Shown here: in pieces, positions 59,441-64,000 of the stretch
How positions within the stretch are numbered: position 1 is the first letter of the stretch
How the letters are laid out: every line of letters begins with the position of its first letter
Source of the DNA: Paenibacillus tyrphae
GTDB taxonomy: Bacteria > Bacillota > Bacilli > Paenibacillales > NBRC-103111
Length of the DNA stretch: 64,000 bases
Assembly: GCF_024158745.1 (NCBI RefSeq)
Contig: NZ_JAMZAW010000006.1
Coordinates: forward strand, 248,001-312,000
Direction: 5' to 3'
Program-made: the position numbers and the translations under genes
Notes under the pieces: generated by a model
What the model saw: only the letters and a program-made list of their open reading frames with translations
What the model was told of the DNA's origin: nothing
Database searches by the model: none

Positions 59441-61144
59441 ATGCTGCATTACGGCTTACAACCGGGTCAGACGCTGACGGGGCGCTACCGGATCATGGCT
59501 CCTCTGGGGAGCGGCGGGATGAGCCGGGTGTTTCTGGCGGAAGACTTGAAGCTGAAGGGGAAGCGGTGGGCCGTTAAGGAGACGTATGTCGGGGACGACC
59601 CGTCCGCGGGGGAAAGTGGCCAGGAGGCGGCGCTGCGGCGGCACGTGCTGCTCAAGGAAGCGGAAACGATGAGCCGTTTGAGTCATCCGAATCTGCCGGA
59701 TATCGTCGATTACGTTCCCGCTAACGCTCACGGATTTCTGTATCTGGTTATGGATTATATCGAAGGGGAAACGCTGCTGCAGCGTTTCGAGCGGTTGGGC
59801 CGACGCATGACCGAGGGACAAGCGGCAGAAATTGCGCTGCAGCTCTGCGGGCTGCTCGATTATTTGCATTCGCTCCGTCCGGAGCCGATCATTCACCGCG
59901 ATTTGAAGCCGTCCAACCTGATGCTGGATGCGGATGGACGGGTGCGCCTGATCGACTTCGGGACCGCCCGCAGCTTCAAAGCGGAGCAAGCCGCCGACAC
60001 GGTGCTGCTCGGCACGGTCGGCTTTGCCGCGCCGGAGCAGTTCGACGGGCGGCAGAGCGATCCGCACACCGATCTGTACGGCCTCGGCGCGTTGCTTTAT
60101 TTTTTGCTGAGCGGCGGCGCGTATTACAATCCGCAAAGCCCTTATCGCGAAGCGGAAGCGGCAATCCCGCCCGGGCTCGCGCCGATCGTGCTGCGGCTGC
60201 TGCGCGCAAGCCCCGACGGCCGCTTCGCGGACGCGCGTGAAGCCGGCGCCGCGCTGGCGGGCTGGCTGGCTGCGCAGCAGCCGCAGCGGCCGGCGGCGCA
60301 GGCCAGCGCGCCGCCACAGCCTGGAGCGGCGTGGACGCCGCCGCTCGTGGTGGCGGTCGGCGCCCTGTACCCGGGCGCCGGGGCCACCTTCGCCGCGCTC
60401 GCGCTCGCGCGGCAGCTTCACGATCTCGGCGTCCCGCACGCCGTGATCGAGCCGCCTGCTCCGCAGGCGGAGCTGTCCGCGCTGCTGTTCGCGGACAAGA
60501 ACGCGCCGCCGGCGTATCGCTGCTACAACGCGGCGGGGCAAGGCGGCCGCCCGGACGAGCGGCCCTGGGCGGACGGCCACACGCTGTGGCTGCCCGCCGA
60601 AGAGCCCGCCCCTGGCGCGGGAGAACCGCAGCTTGACGCCGGCGGCTGGCTGAAGCTGTTTCACGCGGTCCGACGCCCGGTGTGCATCGTCGACGTCGGC
60701 GCGCAGTGGGAGCATCCCGCGGTGCGGGAGCTGCTCGAAACCGCGACGGACGTCATCTACGCCGTCGACCCATTCGCGCATAAGCTGGAGCTTCCCGCGA
60801 CGCGCCGCCGCCTGCGGCAGCTTGAAGCTTGGCTGGCGCCGGGACGGCGGCTGCACTGCTTCGCGGTGAAGGCGCTGAAGACGCCGCAAACGGAAGCATG
60901 GCTGCGCTTGCTCCCGCAGCGCCCCGCCTGCCTGCTGCCCGCGGTGGAGCTGGCGGCGCTGGCCGAGGCCGGGTGGCAAGGAAGGCTGCCGCACGACACG
61001 CCGCCGGTCCGGGACGCGCTTCGCGAGGCGATGCTGCCGTGGCTCCGGCGGTGGCTGCCGGACGAAGTGATCCCCGCGCAGCGGGAGCGGAATCGTCTCG
61101 GTCCCGCGACCAAGCTGCTGCGGTTGTTCCAATCCAATAAATAA
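59441..61144 (+). CDS. Ser/Thr protein kinase fused to a degenerate ParA/MinD-like domain
   Basis: 567 residues. The kinase (residues ~15-280) is complete: glycine loop PLGSGGMSRVF, Lys46 in WAVKE, catalytic IIHRDLKPSN and LIDFGTAR, activation segment end GFAAPEQFD. After a Pro/Ala-rich linker (~residue 290) comes a ParA/MinD-like fold: VVAVGALYPGAGATFAALAL has the shape of a P-loop but lacks its Lys. No membrane helix, so it is cytoplasmic. ATG 59441 follows GGCGGGGG. It heads a row with CpaB-, TadZ- and CpaF-like genes and probably regulates pilus assembly. The linker region is extremely GC-rich. Confidence 0.88.
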   Translation: MLHYGLQPGQTLTGRYRIMAPLGSGGMSRVFLAEDLKLKGKRWAVKETYVGDDPSAGESGQEAALRRHVLLKEAETMSRLSHPNLPDIVDYVPANAHGFLYLVMDYIEGETLLQRFERLGRRMTEGQAAEIALQLCGLLDYLHSLRPEPIIHRDLKPSNLMLDADGRVRLIDFGTARSFKAEQAADTVLLGTVGFAAPEQFDGRQSDPHTDLYGLGALLYFLLSGGAYYNPQSPYREAEAAIPPGLAPIVLRLLRASPDGRFADAREAGAALAGWLAAQQPQRPAAQASAPPQPGAAWTPPLVVAVGALYPGAGATFAALALARQLHDLGVPHAVIEPPAPQAELSALLFADKNAPPAYRCYNAAGQGGRPDERPWADGHTLWLPAEEPAPGAGEPQLDAGGWLKLFHAVRRPVCIVDVGAQWEHPAVRELLETATDVIYAVDPFAHKLELPATRRRLRQLEAWLAPGRRLHCFAVKALKTPQTEAWLRLLPQRPACLLPAVELAALAEAGWQGRLPHDTPPVRDALREAMLPWLRRWLPDEVIPAQRERNRLGPATKLLRLFQSNK

Positions 61145-61178
61145 CCCGTTTATCCAGAGAACAGGAGGAGGTAGCGGT

Positions 61179-62093
61179 TTGCAGAAAGCATGGATCGTCA
61201 TCACGCTGGGCTGCGTGCTGATGGCGGGATCGATATACGGATATTGGCAGTTCATGAAGCATACCGAAATTCAAGTCCGCACCATGACGACGGTCAAACC
61301 GGTAAGGATGCTGCAAAGCGGGGAAGTCGTCGAAGCTTCCATGCTCCGCAAGGCGGTCATTCCGCTGGCGGCTCACAGCTCCGAAGCCGTAACGGACCTT
61401 GACGCGCTGATCGGCAAGACGGTGCTTGTGCCGATCGCGGACAGCGAGGAGCTGGTTTCGTGGAAATTGACCGACCGCAGTACGGTACCCCGTGCCGGGG
61501 AGCGTTATTTCAGCTTCAAGACGGATGCGGCCGTCAATGTCAACAATATGGTTCGGCGGGGCGACCGCGTCGACGTGTGGGTCGAATTCGAGACACCCAA
61601 GTTCGTCACGACCGGCTCCGGTGCGCTATGGAGCGTCGGCGCGGTCAAAATTATCGAGCAGCTTCCGGTCACGGCGGTCAAGACGGCCGAAGGGCTGGAG
61701 GTGACGGACGGAGCGACGATTGAAACGGTCGTTCAGCCAAACCAGATCCAATTGCAGAATGCCCGTTCCAAGCCGAACGGGAAGCCCGAGCTGAACACTT
61801 ACATGATGAACGACGAGGTGTACGAGGCTTATGTGCTCGGCAGCATCGGCGGAAAGATTAAGCTGGCGCTGCCCGACCTGTCCGCGCCCACCGTGGCCTC
61901 GGGAACGGTTACGGGATTGTTTCAGGAGCTTAAGGAAGCGGATTTGTTCAGTAAAACCAAGCCCCAGGTTCAAGTGAAAGGCGAGCTGAATCGAAGCCAG
62001 GTCAGCGGCAAGGAAAAAGAGCCCGCCGCCGCGCAGGGGAACGGCAGCGCTTCGCCAGGGCTCAAAGCAACGGAGGTGAAACCGGCATCATGA
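61179..62093 (+). CDS. cpaB: CpaB/RcpC-like pilus assembly protein (SAF domain)
   Basis: 304 residues. One N-terminal helix (IVITLGCVLMAGSIYGYWQF) then a SAF domain at about residues 40-115 (RMLQSGEVVEASMLRKAVIP, ALIGKTVLVPIADSEELVSW) and a CpaB-type C-terminal part (FSFKTDAAVNVNNMVRRGDR, VDVWV). These proteins support Flp/Tad pilus export through the wall. The start is TTG 61179, placed by AGGAGGAGG. Its stop overlaps the next start by four bases. Confidence 0.85.
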   Translation: MQKAWIVITLGCVLMAGSIYGYWQFMKHTEIQVRTMTTVKPVRMLQSGEVVEASMLRKAVIPLAAHSSEAVTDLDALIGKTVLVPIADSEELVSWKLTDRSTVPRAGERYFSFKTDAAVNVNNMVRRGDRVDVWVEFETPKFVTTGSGALWSVGAVKIIEQLPVTAVKTAEGLEVTDGATIETVVQPNQIQLQNARSKPNGKPELNTYMMNDEVYEAYVLGSIGGKIKLALPDLSAPTVASGTVTGLFQELKEADLFSKTKPQVQVKGELNRSQVSGKEKEPAAAQGNGSASPGLKATEVKPAS

Positions 62094-63337
62094 ATCTATT
62101 GTTCGCACACCCGCAGGCAGGTGCCGCTGACCTTCTGGGGTCGCAATTAAGCCGTTCCGGCCCGGACTCGGACGGCATCGTGACGGTACAGCACCGTGAC
62201 CGGTTGTTCGCGCGGCTGGAAGAACCGTTCGACGTCGTTGCCGTCCATACCGGCCTGTTCTACGATTCGTATCCTTGGGATTGGATGCCGGAGATCCGGC
62301 GCAAGCAGCCTCAGGCCCGCGTCATCGTAGCCCCGGATGAGGCCGTCTACGATTCGTTCATGCTGGAGGCGCTGACTCGGCTGGCGGAGACGTTAGGCTT
62401 CGCCGTTCTGCCGCTGGGCGGAACGGAGCAGGAGACGTTCGAGGCGCTCGCCGCTTCCGTCGAAGGACGCAGCGTCCGCATGTCGGCCGGCGATAAACGA
62501 AGCGGCATCGTGGTTGCCGTCTGGTCTGCGACCAGCAAGGACGGGGCGACGACGGTCGCCGTCAATACGGCGCTTGCGCTGGCTTCGGCGAACCGTCTGC
62601 GCATCGGGCTGATCGACGCGAATCTGCGCAATCCGGAAATTCGCTCGCAGCTGAATTTGACGGAGACGGACCGCAGCCAATTCAAGCTGCGGCCGAAGCT
62701 GCAGACGCATACGCTCCAGCCGGAAGATCTGCTCGATTCATGCATGACATATCGGAAGATGAGCGGCCTGCACATTTTGACCGGCTCGCCCCGCCGCGAT
62801 ACTGCGCTCGATATGACGCCGGAAATGATGGCGCATTTGCTGCAAACGGCCAGATCCGTATTCGACGTGACGCTGGTCGATCTGAACGCCTACCCGGATA
62901 ACGCCGCGACGGTGTGTACCGTCCGCGGAGCCGACATCCGCTGGCTCGTTGCCCAAAACAATTATGCTTCTTACCGCACGAGTTGGCGCGAATGGTTTGA
63001 CTGCTATTGGAAATATTGCGGCCTGAATCCGTCCGACATCTCGCTGATCCTCAACCGCGCATCGGCGGACGATAAGCCCGAACGGATCGCGGAAGCGCTG
63101 CACATGTCTTTGGGCGCTTCGATTCCGAATGCGCCCGGCGGTCTCGGCATGAAAGCCGTGCATGAAGGCGTGCCCCTTTACTTGATGCCGAAGGCGGAGC
63201 CGTTCACGGAAGCGATCGACGGGCTAGCGGCATTGCTGACAAAACGTGCGGAAGGAGACGTGCAGGGATTGGAGCTTGTCCCGGGCCGGCGGCGTAAGCC
63301 GGGGTGGATTTCCAGATTGAGCGCCTTGTTCGGATAG
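62090..63337 (+). CDS. TadZ/CpaE-like ATPase of the pilus locus
   Basis: 415 residues. A receiver-like N-terminal domain (~1-120, FDVVAVHTGLFYDSYPWDWM) is followed by a MinD/ParA domain: AVWSATSKDGATTVAVNTAL, LIDANLRNPEI, VTLVDLNAYPDNAATV. The P-loop reads SKDGATTV, keeping the signature Lys of deviant Walker A but with Ala where the second Lys should be. TadZ proteins place the pilus machine at the pole. ATG 62090 overlaps the cpaB stop and follows GGAGGTG. Confidence 0.87.
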   Translation: MNLLFAHPQAGAADLLGSQLSRSGPDSDGIVTVQHRDRLFARLEEPFDVVAVHTGLFYDSYPWDWMPEIRRKQPQARVIVAPDEAVYDSFMLEALTRLAETLGFAVLPLGGTEQETFEALAASVEGRSVRMSAGDKRSGIVVAVWSATSKDGATTVAVNTALALASANRLRIGLIDANLRNPEIRSQLNLTETDRSQFKLRPKLQTHTLQPEDLLDSCMTYRKMSGLHILTGSPRRDTALDMTPEMMAHLLQTARSVFDVTLVDLNAYPDNAATVCTVRGADIRWLVAQNNYASYRTSWREWFDCYWKYCGLNPSDISLILNRASADDKPERIAEALHMSLGASIPNAPGGLGMKAVHEGVPLYLMPKAEPFTEAIDGLAALLTKRAEGDVQGLELVPGRRRKPGWISRLSALFG

Positions 63338-63348
63338 GAGGGAAGGAC

Positions 63349-64000
63349 TTGTCATTACCGACAGCCCATCGAGCGGGCGGGCGGATGCGCCCAAGAGCCC
63401 GATTCGATGCCGGGCAATATTTGAAGGATCTGATGCAGGCGGACCAGGCGCGCGAGCGCATGCCTGCCCCGTGGTCGAGCCCGAACGCGGCCGGGCCTAA
63501 AAAAGGAGTGCGGCGGATGCCCTTGGCCGATGCGGTGAAGCTGGTATACGAGCATTTAACCGAGCGCTCCAAGAAGGACCAGGCGTTGTACGAAGATATT
63601 TTGCAAGCCGGACTTGGCGAGCCGCTGGCGCAGGTACGGATGAAAGCGGTCATCGATACGCTGCTGACCGAATATCGCATCGATATCGAGCCGGACACGT
63701 TGACCCCGCCGCTGACCCCGACGGAATGCGTATTTGCCGACACGTGCGGCGCGGGTTTGATCGAGGATTTGTACAGGCTGCCAGACGTGGAGGAAGTTCA
63801 GGTCATCGGCTGCGACATTTATCTACTCCGCGGCGGAGAGATGACGCGTCACGCCCGCCGGTTCGCTTCGCTTGCCGACGTTTTGCTGCTGCAGGACCGT
63901 TTGGCGCTGTGCGGCAAAAAGCCGATCAACGAGCGGCAGCCGTTCATCCAGTCCTATTTGTGGAACCGTTCGCGACTTGTGATGACCCGGCCGCCTTATT
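63349..64000 (+). CDS. cpaF: CpaF/TadA-type secretion ATPase (cut by the right edge)
   Basis: N-terminal 217 residues are present; the Walker motifs would lie beyond the edge. The region VRRMPLADAVKLVYEHLTER, LIEDLYRLPDVEEVQVIGCD (matching the family's hexapeptide-like VTDIMVN region), FASLADVLLLQDRLAL and KKPINERQPFIQSYL fits the N-domain of CpaF ATPases that power Tad pili. The start is TTG 63349, six bases after AGGAGGG, 11 bases behind the TadZ gene. Confidence 0.8.
   Translation, partial: MSLPTAHRAGGRMRPRARFDAGQYLKDLMQADQARERMPAPWSSPNAAGPKKGVRRMPLADAVKLVYEHLTERSKKDQALYEDILQAGLGEPLAQVRMKAVIDTLLTEYRIDIEPDTLTPPLTPTECVFADTCGAGLIEDLYRLPDVEEVQVIGCDIYLLRGGEMTRHARRFASLADVLLLQDRLALCGKKPINERQPFIQSYLWNRSRLVMTRPPY

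Noticed and set aside
59456..61255. 599-codon open frame opposite the Ser/Thr kinase
   Set aside because: Mirror of a very GC-rich coding region; highly Arg/Gln-rich and without motifs.
1..64000. tRNA, rRNA, prophage or complete insertion sequence
   Set aside because: No cloverleaf, rRNA core sequence, phage structural gene or transposase was found on either strand.

Overview
The window reads as chromosomal DNA from a spore-forming, fairly high-GC member of the Paenibacillaceae, probably Paenibacillus or a close relative. This is inferred from gene content: a GerA germinant receptor subunit, YyaC, an S-layer-homology (SLH) anchored 5'-nucleotidase, a YesM/YesN-type two-component pair, many sugar ABC transporter genes, a GH18/FN3 chitinase, strong AGGAGG ribosome binding sites and frequent TTG/GTG starts. 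No rRNA, tRNA, CRISPR array, prophage or complete insertion sequence was seen.

Layout. 1-9.6 kb: gerA-type gene (cut by the left edge), a membrane GGDEF-EAL protein, SLH 5'-nucleotidase, thyA, folA and a LacI regulator. 9.7-13.7 kb: PadR regulator plus a HAAS-SEDS fusion, convergent with a two-gene ABC exporter and an unlisted 31-residue membrane peptide. 14-26 kb: a carbohydrate block with a phospholipase-C-like protein, an AraC regulator divergent from a PhyH dioxygenase, a GHL6 glycoside hydrolase, a YesMN sensor/regulator pair and its ABC transporter. 26-36.9 kb: mixed genes, including cutC, a glycosyltransferase, yyaC, a TetR-Gdx guanidinium exporter pair, a TauE permease and a second diguanylate cyclase. 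37-46.6 kb: amino-acid binding lipoprotein, cupredoxin, MarR-MFS, LysR/HPP, a DedA-NERD fusion, a thioredoxin-like protein and a metallo-beta-lactamase (MBL) fold hydrolase. 46.7-55.8 kb: a Pro/Asn-rich probable spore protein, a structured intergenic region, a YhgE-like exporter with TetR, an esterase, the chitinase, and an ArsR-MFS pair. 55.9-59.2 kb: a ugpABE-like glycerol-3-phosphate uptake operon behind a convincing Pho box. 59.4-64 kb: the start of a Tad/Flp (type IVc) pilus locus led by a Ser/Thr kinase fused to a degenerate P-loop domain; it runs off the right edge.

The most unusual signal is non-coding. Five related palindromic elements of about 100-270 bp lie at 7.2, 16.5, 23.8, 24.0 and 36.9 kb. 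They share nested stems ending in GGGGTAT/ATACCCC. The inner and outer stems change sequence from copy to copy while staying paired. Each copy is bracketed by two near-identical hairpins in direct orientation whose sequence is private to that locus. Four of the five lie between co-directional genes (thyA|folA, phyH|GHL6, and two in tandem between a binding protein and its permeases). They may be non-autonomous mobile palindromes, mRNA processing elements, or both. No transposase that could move them is present here.

All family assignments come from motif and sequence recognition alone; no database search was run.
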